A stretch of DNA of 64,000 nt from JBOFIQ01 sp051654905 (GTDB lineage Bacteria; Actinomycetota; Actinomycetes; Propionibacteriales; Propionibacteriaceae): contig JBOFYY010000046.1 in NCBI GenBank assembly GCA_051654905.1, positions 35,597-99,596 on the forward strand. Reading direction: 5' to 3'. The position numbers and the translations under genes were made by a program. Positions 1-7,578 of this stretch are shown piece by piece. The notes under the pieces are model-generated. The model saw nothing but the letters and a program-made list of their open reading frames with translations, was not told where the DNA came from and ran no database searches. How positions within the stretch are numbered: position 1 is the stretch's first letter; each line of letters starts with the position of its first letter.

Positions 1-472
1 GCTTTGTCATCGCCATTGCTTCTGCTACAGCAGTGGCTTCGTCGAGAAGCGACGCTCCTGCGGTCGGGAAGCCAGTCATATCAGAAACAAGTGTCTGGAA
101 ATTCAATAGAGCTTCCAAACGACCTTGCGAAATCTCTGCTTGATACGGGGTATAAGCGGTGTACCAAGCTGGATTTTCTAGTACATTTCGACGAACGACC
201 GTCGGGGTAAGCGTGCCATAGTAACCAAGACCAATCATGGCACGGCACGGATTATTCATTTCCGAATAAGCCCGCAAACGATTCTCTGCCTCTGCTTCTG
301 TCATAGCAGTAGGAAGATTTAGCGGAGCATCAAGCCGGATTTCGACGGGCAAAGCGTCGACAAGGTCTTCAATACTACTAAGACCAAGCTGGGTAAGCAT
401 CACTTCACGATCCGATATCTGCGGACCGATATGACGGCTAGCGAAAGGATAAGAACTGATCTGGTCAGCCAT
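1..472 (-). CDS. gcvP: Glycine dehydrogenase (glycine cleavage P-protein), N-terminal part, cut by window edge
   Basis: This is the first ~157 codons of the PLP-dependent P-protein, which decarboxylates glycine and passes the aminomethyl group to the lipoyl arm of GcvH. The ATG at 470-472 opens MADQISSYPFASRHIGP, and RHIGP is the usual P-protein opening. Further on come GYYGTLTPTVVRRNVLENP, WYTAYTPYQAEISQGRLEAL and SLLDEATAVAEAMAM, all hallmark stretches of the N-terminal half. The PLP lysine and the C-terminal half lie outside the window. A purine-rich stretch (GAGAGAGTGG) precedes the ATG. Gene order gcvH - FHA - MerR - MerR - gcvP matches the mycobacterial Rv1826-Rv1832 region as I remember it, minus one gene between the MerR genes. 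Confidence 0.95.
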   Translation of the reverse strand, partial: MADQISSYPFASRHIGPQISDREVMLTQLGLSSIEDLVDALPVEIRLDAPLNLPTAMTEAEAENRLRAYSEMNNPCRAMIGLGYYGTLTPTVVRRNVLENPAWYTAYTPYQAEISQGRLEALLNFQTLVSDMTGFPTAGASLLDEATAVAEAMAMTK

Positions 473-497
473 GACCACTCTCTCTCGGCGCTGGGCA

Positions 498-515
498 CCA
501 TCTTAAACAAGATGG
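498..515 (-). promoter_or_regulatory. Small hairpin in the gcvP leader
   Basis: CCATCTT and AAGATGG pair as a 7-bp stem with an AAAC (GTTT on the transcript) tetraloop about 26 bases before the gcvP start codon. There is no T-run, so it is not a typical terminator. It could influence translation or be chance. The rest of the 473-590 gap shows nothing I can name, and it does not have the size or motifs of a glycine riboswitch. Confidence 0.25.
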
Positions 516-590
516 CGATACCGTCACCTACAACGATATGTTGCTAACCTACCTGACTAATCCCTTAGATTCCTACATGGGGTGTCAGTT

Positions 591-1175
591 TTAACCAGCT
601 TGACGTTCTTGACGTCGTAAAGACAGCTCATCATTGGCAATAATTGGCTGCTCAGCACGTTCAGAAGGCAGTTCAGCCAACGAACCTTCAATATCTTTCC
701 AGACGCCACCTAATGCGATCCCGAACATTCCCTGTCCGCCTCGCAAGACATCAATAATCTCATCATCAGAAGTACACTCGTAAACTGAAGCACCATCTGA
801 CATCAGAGTTACCCGAGTGAGATCCTCGACGCCACGAACTCGCAAATGATCGATAGCCGTACGAACTTGCTGTAAGGAGATACCAGCGTCGATAAGACGC
901 TTGATGACCTTCAATATCAGCAGATCTCGGAAGCTATACAGCCGCTGCGTACCTGAACCACCAGCACCACGAATTTCTGGCGTTACTAAACCAGTACGAG
1001 CCCAATAATCAAGTTGCCGGTAAGTAATACCAGCAGCAGCACAGGCTACCGGGCCACGGAACCCTTGATCCTCAGGAAGCGGTGAGAAATCGCCATCAAA
1101 CAGAAGGTCCTGGGCGGCAGAATGTGCGTGCTGCTCGCTTGCTAGCTCCTGCATGTGTGCCTCGCTTTTATCCAT
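591..1175 (-). CDS. MerR-family regulator, Rv1830/ResR-like
   Basis: A 194-residue regulator with a MerR-type winged helix: GITYRQLDYWARTGLV (about residues 49-64) is the DNA-reading helix pair, followed by the wing and QRLYSFRDLLILKVIKRLID. The C-terminal half has the conserved stretches TLMSDGASVYECTS and GGQGMFGIA. This closely matches my memory of mycobacterial Rv1830 (ResR), a regulator tied to growth and cell division, rather than a metal or redox MerR: there is no cysteine metal site. The first 35 residues are variable. It sits between ftsR and gcvP on the same strand, 118 bp before gcvP. The target genes are not visible here. Confidence 0.88.
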   Translation of the reverse strand: MDKSEAHMQELASEQHAHSAAQDLLFDGDFSPLPEDQGFRGPVACAAAGITYRQLDYWARTGLVTPEIRGAGGSGTQRLYSFRDLLILKVIKRLIDAGISLQQVRTAIDHLRVRGVEDLTRVTLMSDGASVYECTSDDEIIDVLRGGQGMFGIALGGVWKDIEGSLAELPSERAEQPIIANDELSLRRQERQAG

Positions 1176-1262
1176 TGGTGAAAAACCTTTACTACCTGAG
1201 AACTGAAACGCTAATAGTCGTCAACAGATGGGTCAATAATCACGCGGCGCGCCACGCCAAGT

Positions 1263-1289
1263 AGTCTCAAAAAGTCTGCAAAGTCTCAA
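1263..1289. repeat. Short direct repeat in the gap between the two MerR genes
   Basis: AGTCTCAA occurs at 1263-1270 and again at 1282-1289, start-to-start 19 bp, about 90 bp upstream of the downstream MerR start. Direct repeats near two helical turns apart can be operator half-sites, but this is only a pattern. The surrounding 1176-1331 gap also holds the 8-mer GGCGCGCC at 1246-1253. No ORF is present in the place where mycobacteria carry a DUF151 nuclease gene. Confidence 0.25.
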
Positions 1290-1331
1290 GTAGTAGTTGA
1301 GTTTTGCGAACTTCTATGCAGACCAAAGAAG

Positions 1332-2069
1332 TTAAGGACTCATCGCTTGTCGCATCAAAGCAGCATGAGCATGAGTTACCAGCTGGGTAACTTCACCTGC
1401 CACTTCCCGTGAATTAGCTCGCCTTAAATGCGGAGCAATCGCATCCTCGATCAACGCTACTTCTCGCTCTGCAGCTTGCTTAATAGCTCTTAGATGGCGT
1501 GCATCGATGCCGTAGGTAGCAAGCTTACGGGCAACCACTGCAAGCGTTAGCGCTTCCCTGCCATAGTGGGCAGTGCCTCGTCTGGTCTGAATTATGAACT
1601 GTCTTTCTAACTCAACCAACATAGCTTCTGATAAACCACTAGCCTCTATTAGTTCTCTACGAGTCATCCGTATCGGAGGCTTAGGTTGTGGTCTCCTTAG
1701 CACCTGTTCTGATTGCAAAGCGGATGCTGACGGTTCACTTCCATCTTGCTTAGATCCTTCTTGCGAAGAATCAATATCTGGCAGACTCGGCTGCGGAGAA
1801 TCAATACTAGGTGGAGTAAGACCTCTGTCAATCATGTCGAGATGTTCTCGAATTACTTTAAGCGGCAGATAATGGTTCTTCTGCATTTGCAGAATATAGC
1901 GCAGTCGGTCTACATCACTGTCTGAATATTTACGGTACCCAGAAGGAGCTCTTTCTGGAGAAACTAGTCCTTCAGATTCCAGAAACCGAATCTTAGAAAT
2001 AGAGATATCAGGAAACTCCATCTTCACAATGGAGAGAACTTGACCAATACTTCTAGCCACCTTCGGCAT
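1332..2069 (-). CDS. ftsR: MerR-family cell-division regulator FtsR
   Basis: A 245-residue protein. Residues 8-85 form a MerR winged helix (SISKIRFLESEGLVSPERAP, GYRKYSDSDVDRLRYI, LPLKVIREHLDMIDRG). An acidic/serine-rich linker (about 88-125) follows, then a second conserved domain (MTRRELIEASGLSEAMLVEL and following) with its own helix-turn-helix look. This two-part build is that of FtsR (Rv1828 family), which in corynebacteria activates ftsZ. ATG at 2067-2069 lies 4 bp after the FHA gene stop, so the two are co-transcribed. FtsZ is not in the window. The family match is strong; the ftsZ role is inferred from other genera. Confidence 0.9.
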   Translation of the reverse strand: MPKVARSIGQVLSIVKMEFPDISISKIRFLESEGLVSPERAPSGYRKYSDSDVDRLRYILQMQKNHYLPLKVIREHLDMIDRGLTPPSIDSPQPSLPDIDSSQEGSKQDGSEPSASALQSEQVLRRPQPKPPIRMTRRELIEASGLSEAMLVELERQFIIQTRRGTAHYGREALTLAVVARKLATYGIDARHLRAIKQAAEREVALIEDAIAPHLRRANSREVAGEVTQLVTHAHAALMRQAMSP

Positions 2070-2073
2070 ACAG

Positions 2074-2571
2074 TTAACTCAGCCCTCGAGAGCTAGCAAA
2101 ACACACCATTTTGTACTTACCTATTTGCACTTCATCACCGGTATGAAGCTGGCTCTGTCCTTCTATTAAATCACGGTTAACATAAGTGCCATTTAAGCTA
2201 CCCAGATCTCGAACAATAAGACCTTCGGGTTCGATAAGGAACTCAGCGTGTTTACGAGAAACGGTCACGTCATCAAGAAAAATATCTGCATCCGGGCTAC
2301 GTCCAGCAATTGTAGAAGCTGCATTAATCAGGAAACGTTGTTCTGATGAATTTCCGCGCCACACAATTAAGAGTGCAGTGCCAGGTAAAAGTTCGTTAAT
2401 CGCAGCTTCATCTAATGCACTCACCCCAGCGTCAGCATTGTCATCTACAACCACTGGAATCATAGATGTTGTATCGCCTGAGTGCTCAGATGCGCGCAGG
2501 CGTTCACCACAGCGGCTACAAAAATTGCTATCTGCTGTATTAGCGTGCCCACAATCATGGCAGTTGACCAT
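2074..2571 (-). CDS. Zinc-ribbon FHA protein, GarA/OdhI-like
   Basis: A 165-residue protein. The N-terminus is a zinc ribbon with Cys4, Cys7, Cys18 and Cys21. A linker containing DTTSM (Thr34-Thr35) resembles the ETTS phosphorylation motif of GarA/OdhI. Residues ~66-163 form an FHA domain with AGRSPDADIFLDD, TVSRKHAEF and GSLNGTYVN, giving the phosphothreonine-binding Arg91, Ser105, His108 and Asn127. GarA/OdhI inhibits 2-oxoglutarate dehydrogenase when unphosphorylated, and self-binding of the phospho-TT motif switches it off. The ribbon is absent from the mycobacterial and corynebacterial proteins I remember. Neighbours gcvH (117 bp upstream) and ftsR (4 bp) match the garA locus. Confidence 0.88.
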   Translation of the reverse strand: MVNCHDCGHANTADSNFCSRCGERLRASEHSGDTTSMIPVVVDDNADAGVSALDEAAINELLPGTALLIVWRGNSSEQRFLINAASTIAGRSPDADIFLDDVTVSRKHAEFLIEPEGLIVRDLGSLNGTYVNRDLIEGQSQLHTGDEVQIGKYKMVCFASSRGLS

Positions 2572-2593
2572 AAAGCCTGAACCCTCTCAATGT

Positions 2594-2636
2594 ACTGACC
2601 GAACCTCGCCTAACTAAAAGTCGAGGTTCGGTCAGT
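2594..2636. repeat. Perfect 15-bp inverted repeat between gcvH and the FHA gene
   Basis: ACTGACCGAACCTCG at 2594-2608 is exactly complementary to CGAGGTTCGGTCAGT at 2622-2636, with a 13-base loop. On the transcribed minus strand no T-run follows, so it is a poor intrinsic terminator. It lies about 23 bp upstream of the FHA start codon, so it could be an operator, an attenuator/processing hairpin or a leaky terminator after gcvH. Confidence 0.6.
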
Positions 2637-2688
2637 CTATGCCGAAAACACCATATTTAGGTGTGATTACTCAGCAAGTGTCGCAATA

Positions 2689-3075
2689 TTACTCACCAAC
2701 ATGAGCTGCGTACGCCTCAGCGTCCATCAATTCTTCACTTTCTGCTTCGGCGTCAACCTCAACCTCAAACAGCCATCCTTCAGCGAAAGGATCCGTATTA
2801 ACCATCTCTGGAGTATCGGTTAGCGCTTCGTTTACAGTAACGATAACGCCCGAAACTGGGGAGAAAATTTCTGATACTGACTTAGTAGACTCAAGCTCAC
2901 CGCAGGTGTCTCCAGCCTTTACTTCTTCATTCACTGTCGGTAGCGACACATAGACAATATCGCCAAGCGCATCAGCGGCATAGTCGGTAATACCAATGCG
3001 GACGACCTGACCATTGCCGCCACGAACCCACTCGTGCTCGCTGCTGTATCGCAGATCCTCGGGGAACCGTGACAT
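2689..3075 (-). CDS. gcvH: Glycine cleavage system H protein
   Basis: A 128-residue lipoyl carrier that shuttles the aminomethyl group from glycine between the P, T and L proteins. It opens MSRFPEDLRYSSEHEWV, as in most GcvH. The lipoylation loop GELESTKSVSEIFSPVSG places the modified lysine at Lys65. A C-terminal GWLFEVEV follows, and the very C-terminus is acidic. Full length for the family. A GAGGAG-type sequence precedes the ATG at 3073-3075. gcvP lies four genes away on the same strand; gcvT and lpd are not in the window. Confidence 0.97.
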   Translation of the reverse strand: MSRFPEDLRYSSEHEWVRGGNGQVVRIGITDYAADALGDIVYVSLPTVNEEVKAGDTCGELESTKSVSEIFSPVSGVIVTVNEALTDTPEMVNTDPFAEGWLFEVEVDAEAESEELMDAEAYAAHVGE

Positions 3076-3161
3076 AGTGTGTGCTCCTCTTCAAAAGCTC
3101 ATGGGGGACCATCCCCAGTGCCCACAATAGGGCACATTAGGCTTTCATGATTCCACGGGGG

Positions 3162-3899
3162 TCACCGTGGTTTAGCGAAAGCCGGTGCGGATACTTGTAT
3201 AACACTGTCGATATCGACGTGATCTAGACTCGTAACATTGGCAGTACCACCAACATCACTTGACTGGATGGTACTCACAATACCACCCCTAAACCGGGCT
3301 CCTTCATCAAGGGCATGTGGGTCCCCAATAGCCTCAATCTTGATAGGGAAAATAAGAGCTTCTCCCATCACACCAGCTTTACTATCGGTTCCTGTTCCAA
3401 ACCAAGTTCCCATCGTAACTCGATATTTATCGTTAATTTCAATAGCTTCAGCACCAGCATCACGTAACTCTTGTACCGCATCAAGAAGTAAGGACGATGT
3501 CATACGTCCTTGCGGATCATCAATACGAAGTTCAATCCCAGCACCTGATACAGGAACTGTTCCTGCCACAATTTGCAGTACCGAACTGCGATGTTTAGCT
3601 TGTTCCATAGCAACTTTTTGCTTATCAGAACTTCCTTCAAGCTCCGTAAGAGTTTTTTCCAGCTCACGAATCTGTGATTCAAGTTTTGCCGAATCACTAT
3701 TTAACGTATCGACAAGAGTCAACAGATCATCTCGACGTAACGTGGAATAGTCACGATCGTGAGCATGGCTTCGCACCGCAACAATAGCCGAAGCCACCAC
3801 TAGCATTAGCAATAGTCCTACGACAGCTTGCGTAGAACCTAACCTCCAAAATGCTTTCCATAATGCTTTAGGATCAACAGATTTCTCAGTATCAGGCAT
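3162..3899 (-). CDS. DUF881 membrane-anchored coiled-coil protein (second copy)
   Basis: A bitopic protein of 245 residues: short N-terminus, one membrane span near residues 22-42 (VVGLLLMLVVASAIVAV), a coiled coil (~55-95) and a C-terminal DUF881 domain (VSGAGIELRIDDPQGRM, LLDAVQELRDAGAEAIEIND). The ATG at 3899 is chosen because it overlaps the sbp stop by 8 bases and has GGAAG upstream; an in-frame start 21 codons earlier would run inside sbp. The DUF881-Sbp-DUF881 trio matches Rv1823-Rv1825 and the ylxW-ylxX-sbp genes beside the division cluster of Bacillus, so an envelope or division role is inferred, not shown. Confidence 0.85.
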   Translation of the reverse strand: MPDTEKSVDPKALWKAFWRLGSTQAVVGLLLMLVVASAIVAVRSHAHDRDYSTLRRDDLLTLVDTLNSDSAKLESQIRELEKTLTELEGSSDKQKVAMEQAKHRSSVLQIVAGTVPVSGAGIELRIDDPQGRMTSSLLLDAVQELRDAGAEAIEINDKYRVTMGTWFGTGTDSKAGVMGEALIFPIKIEAIGDPHALDEGARFRGGIVSTIQSSDVGGTANVTSLDHVDIDSVIQVSAPAFAKPR

Positions 3900-4230
3900 G
3901 GAAAATCTTCCGTCTAATTGCTGCTGCATTGGTAAAAATACGGATACCAAAAACAACCACAACTGCGGTAGAGAGCTGTGACCCTACCCCAATAAGGTCA
4001 CCGATCCACACAATACCTGCGGCAATTAAAACATTAGATATAAAAGAGACAACAAATACTCGATCTTGAAAAACTCCCTCGAGAAACGCCCTAGTTCCCC
4101 CAAAAAGCGCATCTAATGCTGCCACGATCATGATAGGTAAATATGGTTGTAATTCAGGTGGCACCGTCGGAGACAATACAATACCTAAGACAATTCCAAG
4201 TACTAGACCAATGATGACAAACAAAGTCAT
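3892..4230 (-). CDS. sbp: Small basic protein Sbp (DUF1290)
   Basis: A 112-residue integral membrane protein with three or four hydrophobic segments (LFVIIGLVLGIVLGIVL, PIMIVAALDALFGGTRA, SNVLIAAGIVWIGDLIG, STAVVVVFGIRIF) and a basic tail (RRKIFHA). The ALDALFGGTRA core is characteristic of the Sbp family. The start forms an ATGA overlap with the stop of the upstream DUF881 gene, and its stop overlaps the next DUF881 start, so the three are translationally coupled. Biochemical function is unknown in any organism I can recall. Confidence 0.92.
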   Translation of the reverse strand: MTLFVIIGLVLGIVLGIVLSPTVPPELQPYLPIMIVAALDALFGGTRAFLEGVFQDRVFVVSFISNVLIAAGIVWIGDLIGVGSQLSTAVVVVFGIRIFTNAAAIRRKIFHA

Positions 4231-5012
4231 CTCTCCTTTGCCGTAGCTGATCGTAAATCTATCTCAGCTGCTGACGAAAGCGTGAGATTGTCGGTTCCTT
4301 GAACCCCTACTTTTACCCCATAGTTAGTTCGCAAAAAAGCAACCCACTGACCACCAGAAGTAGCAGCAAACTTTCCTTGTAATGTTTTAGCGTCGCCTAT
4401 TGCCTCAATTTTGTAGGGGTGAGTTAATGACTTGTAGTTAACAGTAATTGCGTCACCAGCACCTCTGATAGCAGTATTAGGAGTAAGGCGTTGCCCATTG
4501 ATAGCGATAGCTTCTGCTTTGGCTTCCCACAGTCCATTAACTATTTGTCGTAAATCAATATCGAGAACTCGTCCTCGCGCAGCAGTAGCATTTGTTGCAT
4601 CATCAAGAGTGATAACCATTCCTGATCCAGTTACTGATGTACTACCTGCAGCTATCTGCAATTTATCTAATTGCGATCTTAGTGAACTAGCCTCACTACC
4701 TTGACCTAAACTTTGATCACGCGCTTCTGTAACAGATTTAGAAAGCTCTGCAAGACGCGATTCCAACTCTTCATGATGTTTTTCAGAGTTTTTAACTCGA
4801 GCTATGAGATCAATTCTTTCTTCAGTACGGGAAGTTTTTGTAGAGTGGGTTTGCGCAGCTGCTAGACCTAGCATCAAACCAATAATGATGATTCCAACTA
4901 GCCCCAAAATATGTAACCTCGGTGAAGTAATACCAACTTTATATTCAGGCTCTAGAGAAGAAGCACCAATCTCATCTAACAGCGATGAATAATTTTTCTT
5001 TGCTTGATTCAC
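4227..5012 (-). CDS. DUF881 membrane-anchored coiled-coil protein (first copy)
   Basis: A 261-residue paralogue of the other DUF881 protein. One membrane span lies at ~33-53 (HILGLVGIIIIGLMLGLAAA), a heptad-rich region at ~64-115, and the DUF881 domain follows (VTGSGMVITLDDA, LDIDLRQIVNGLWEAKAEAI, IRGAGDAITVNY). The start is GTG at 5010-5012, overlapping the upstream transferase stop as GTGA. The domain is thought to sit outside the membrane. The two copies differ clearly in sequence, so this is an old duplication as in other actinobacteria. Confidence 0.87.
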   Translation of the reverse strand: MNQAKKNYSSLLDEIGASSLEPEYKVGITSPRLHILGLVGIIIIGLMLGLAAAQTHSTKTSRTEERIDLIARVKNSEKHHEELESRLAELSKSVTEARDQSLGQGSEASSLRSQLDKLQIAAGSTSVTGSGMVITLDDATNATAARGRVLDIDLRQIVNGLWEAKAEAIAINGQRLTPNTAIRGAGDAITVNYKSLTHPYKIEAIGDAKTLQGKFAATSGGQWVAFLRTNYGVKVGVQGTDNLTLSSAAEIDLRSATAKER

Positions 5013-5635
5013 TGACTATTCCTACGGCCTGGACGTTCGGCAGGAGGTATGCGCGGAAGTGAAGATATAACGCGCTTAGTTTGCTCAATATAGAGAGCAC
5101 CCGCCCACCAATACAATGCGGTTCCCCAAAGCACAAAAGCCCATCCAATAATTTTGCAAACCACAGCTACATTTCCTTCCCGTGCCCCTAAAAGCACTAA
5201 CGGAAATGCGTAAAGTAAGCAAAAAGTCGCTGCTTTTCCAAGAAAATGAACCGGTAACGATGTGAAACCTCTAGTACGTAAAATAGGCACTAGACATAGC
5301 ATCGTAAGGTCACGCAACGCCAGAACGATAACTAACCACCAAGGAATAATGTCACGGAAAGCTAATCCTAAAATCGTGGCAAGAATATATAGTCGATCAG
5401 AAATAGGATCCAACATCTGCCCGATACGTGATACCTGATTCAGTGCACGAGCAAGTTTTCCATCAAGCCAATCCGTAGCACCTGCTACCGCTAAGACTGC
5501 TACCGCCGTTCCGTCTGCATGATGACATAGCAATAGCCATAGAAATAACGGGACTCCTAATAGTCGTACCAAACTGAGGACGTTGGGAATTGTCCACACC
5601 CGGTCCGTGTCATAGGTAACGGTGGGCTCAGTCAT
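5009..5635 (-). CDS. pgsA: CDP-alcohol phosphatidyltransferase (PgsA2/PgsA-like)
   Basis: A 208-residue membrane enzyme that transfers a phosphatidyl group from CDP-diacylglycerol to an alcohol. The family signature is intact: Asp55, Asp58-Gly59, Ala62-Arg63, Gly72, Asp76 and Asp80 in the order D..DG..AR........G...D...D. Four to five hydrophobic spans are visible. It occupies the position of mycobacterial pgsA2 upstream of DUF881, and glycerol-3-phosphate is the usual acceptor for this branch, but the acceptor cannot be read from the sequence. It starts 9 bp after pimA, so it is part of the same operon. Confidence 0.88.
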   Translation of the reverse strand: MTEPTVTYDTDRVWTIPNVLSLVRLLGVPLFLWLLLCHHADGTAVAVLAVAGATDWLDGKLARALNQVSRIGQMLDPISDRLYILATILGLAFRDIIPWWLVIVLALRDLTMLCLVPILRTRGFTSLPVHFLGKAATFCLLYAFPLVLLGAREGNVAVVCKIIGWAFVLWGTALYWWAGALYIEQTKRVISSLPRIPPAERPGRRNSQ

Positions 5636-5644
5636 GATCCCAGC

Positions 5645-6709
5645 CTAGGCGATAAGTTGTGATAACCGTGCACAAATCTCAGCTCCTACCACCGACCAGT
5701 CAAAAGTATCGGCACGTTTTCTTCTACTTTCTACCGATATAGGAGCTTCCAAAGATTCGCATACTGCTTTAGCTAGCGCTATTGCATCTCCAGTTGTAAA
5801 GCATCTACCAGCATCACCTAATACTGCTTTAAAAGCTGGAAGATCACTAGCAACTACGTCACAACCAGCAGCAAGTGCTTCGACTAAAACAATGCCGAAG
5901 CTCTCGCCACCTAATGCTGGAGCTACATAAATATCTGTTGAAGCAAATAAAGCTAACCGGGCTTGATCACTTCGGGCATCAACGCGCGTAACCCATGCTG
6001 GAAACTTTCGATCTGTTGCGCTGGCAACCGCTACATCAATATCTGTAGCAGCCTTAACATAAGGCATTGCTTCCAAGAAAACATCTAGCCCTTTACGAGG
6101 TTCATCCCGGCCCATAAAAGTAACTCGAGGACGCTGCCCTCCTCGCCAACGCGATGTTATTGGAGCTGTGGCAAAGTCAGATACCCAAATAGCGTTAGGC
6201 ACAATATCTGGACGCTCATGTAGATATATTTCAGCAAGATCAGCTGCTGTTTGTGACACTGCAATTACATCGTCTAGACGTTCGAGTCGATCTTTCCCTA
6301 GCCATCCTGCTATTTCGTGAAGCCTATGATCAGTACGTGCAGCATGACAAGTAGCCAGGGTAGGAATATCGGTCATTCCTAATACTTGCCAAGCTGTTGA
6401 TGGCACTAATGGTTCATGTAGGTGAAGCACATCGAAATTACCTCGCTGTAGCCACTTTTTGGCGTATATCGCCGCATGTGGCGCCATCGAGATCCGAGCC
6501 ACTGAACCATTAAATTGAATCGGGACTGCTGATCCAGCTGAAGTAAATACTGGCTGCAGACGTGGCGATAGCGTAGGTTCATATGCTCCTGGCGCTAAAA
6601 CTTCTACCTGATGTCCCAGCGACGACAGATATTCTCCTAACCCCCATACGTGCGCTTGTACTCCTCCGGGGTAGGAAAAACTATAGGGACAAACAATTCC
6701 GATCTTCAC
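5645..6709 (-). CDS. pimA: Phosphatidylinositol alpha-mannosyltransferase (PimA-like, GT4)
   Basis: GT-B glycosyltransferase of 354 residues. The start chosen is GTG at 6707-6709, giving (M)KIGIVCPYSFSYPGGVQ, which matches the PimA opening and overlaps the patA stop as GTGA; an ATG 12 codons upstream would run inside patA. The N-terminal domain carries the GGVQAHVWGLGEYL loop. The C-terminal domain has FMGRDEPRKGLDVFLEA and the EX7E donor-binding region GESFGIVLVEALAAGCDVV. PimA adds the first mannose to phosphatidylinositol at the cytoplasmic face. Adjacent patA and the PI-phosphate synthase gene support this assignment. Confidence 0.9.
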   Translation of the reverse strand: MKIGIVCPYSFSYPGGVQAHVWGLGEYLSSLGHQVEVLAPGAYEPTLSPRLQPVFTSAGSAVPIQFNGSVARISMAPHAAIYAKKWLQRGNFDVLHLHEPLVPSTAWQVLGMTDIPTLATCHAARTDHRLHEIAGWLGKDRLERLDDVIAVSQTAADLAEIYLHERPDIVPNAIWVSDFATAPITSRWRGGQRPRVTFMGRDEPRKGLDVFLEAMPYVKAATDIDVAVASATDRKFPAWVTRVDARSDQARLALFASTDIYVAPALGGESFGIVLVEALAAGCDVVASDLPAFKAVLGDAGRCFTTGDAIALAKAVCESLEAPISVESRRKRADTFDWSVVGAEICARLSQLIA

Positions 6710-7578
6710 GAAAGCGCTCCAAAGAAAGGTTGGAAAAGGTGCCAATCATTACTATGGGCACAAACTTGATTAGCGAAAAAATTAGCTAGCTGCTGCACTG
6801 GTTCGTCAAGTGGATCGCCTTCCTTACCCACATCAATCGGATCAGAAATCTCAACTATTAGTTGATCATCCTCGTAGTGTGTGACTACACCTCTCAGCGT
6901 AGCCCCAGATCTGCGAGCAATTATGGCTGGACCTGCTGGCATTGTTATTGGCACCGAACCATGTTCTGTTGTCCATAACACTGGCACTCCTCGCCGTTTG
7001 AGGTCTCTATCAGCAACTAAACATACCAACTGATGATTCTGCGCATCTGAAATAAGAGCATCTGTTAGCCCGGTGGCTCGATGCCCTCTCACTGTAAAAC
7101 CTAATGATTCTCGGTATCTCAGAAATTTAGAGAATGTTTTTTGTGGCAACTCTTCTGCGATAGTGCTTACCTTCAAACCGTGCCGACAAGCATAAGCTCC
7201 TACTAGATCCCAGTTACCCATATGCGGTAAAGCAACTACACATCCCCCACCAGCTACTTCTGCAGCTACCTGAGTAAGTAGATCAATGCGTACGTGTTTT
7301 TCGAGCCGGTTTTGATCCCATCCAGGTAACGAAACCATCTCTAACCAATAACGTAAATATGATGCTACTGCTGCAACTCGGTCAGCTCTCGAAGGAGTTT
7401 TCCCAGTAATAATTGCAACATTTTGCTCCCAGTGATCTGCCTGATCTACGCCACAAGTTACTGCTAAGCGAGCGCCCACTTCTGATATTTGTAGAATTGC
7501 TTTATTGCTCAGATGTGGGCCAATTCGCCAAGCAGCACGCATAGCGGATTCAGTGAGAATACTCTTTAAATTGATCAT
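6706..7578 (-). CDS. patA: Phosphatidylinositol mannoside acyltransferase (PatA-like)
   Basis: A 290-residue member of the HtrB/LpxL-type acyltransferase superfamily. The catalytic HX4D motif is present as His119-MGNW-Asp124, followed by conserved SLGFTVRGHRATGL and LVADRDLKRRGVPV. Length agrees with PatA, which acylates the 6-position of the mannose of PIM. It lies between the PI-phosphate synthase gene (1-base overlap, TAATG) and pimA (GTGA overlap), the arrangement of Rv2612c-Rv2610c. The N-terminus is amphipathic rather than a full membrane span, fitting a peripheral membrane enzyme. Confidence 0.9.
   Translation of the reverse strand: MINLKSILTESAMRAAWRIGPHLSNKAILQISEVGARLAVTCGVDQADHWEQNVAIITGKTPSRADRVAAVASYLRYWLEMVSLPGWDQNRLEKHVRIDLLTQVAAEVAGGGCVVALPHMGNWDLVGAYACRHGLKVSTIAEELPQKTFSKFLRYRESLGFTVRGHRATGLTDALISDAQNHQLVCLVADRDLKRRGVPVLWTTEHGSVPITMPAGPAIIARRSGATLRGVVTHYEDDQLIVEISDPIDVGKEGDPLDEPVQQLANFFANQVCAHSNDWHLFQPFFGALS

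Noticed and set aside
473..590. Glycine riboswitch upstream of gcvP
   Set aside because: The gap is ~118 bp and shows only a 7-bp hairpin; the tandem aptamer motifs and conserved purine runs of glycine riboswitches are not visible.
2186..2617. Plus-strand ORF of ~140 codons opposite the FHA gene
   Set aside because: It is fully antisense to a recognised gene, has no ribosome site, and a Ser/Arg-rich composition typical of shadow frames.
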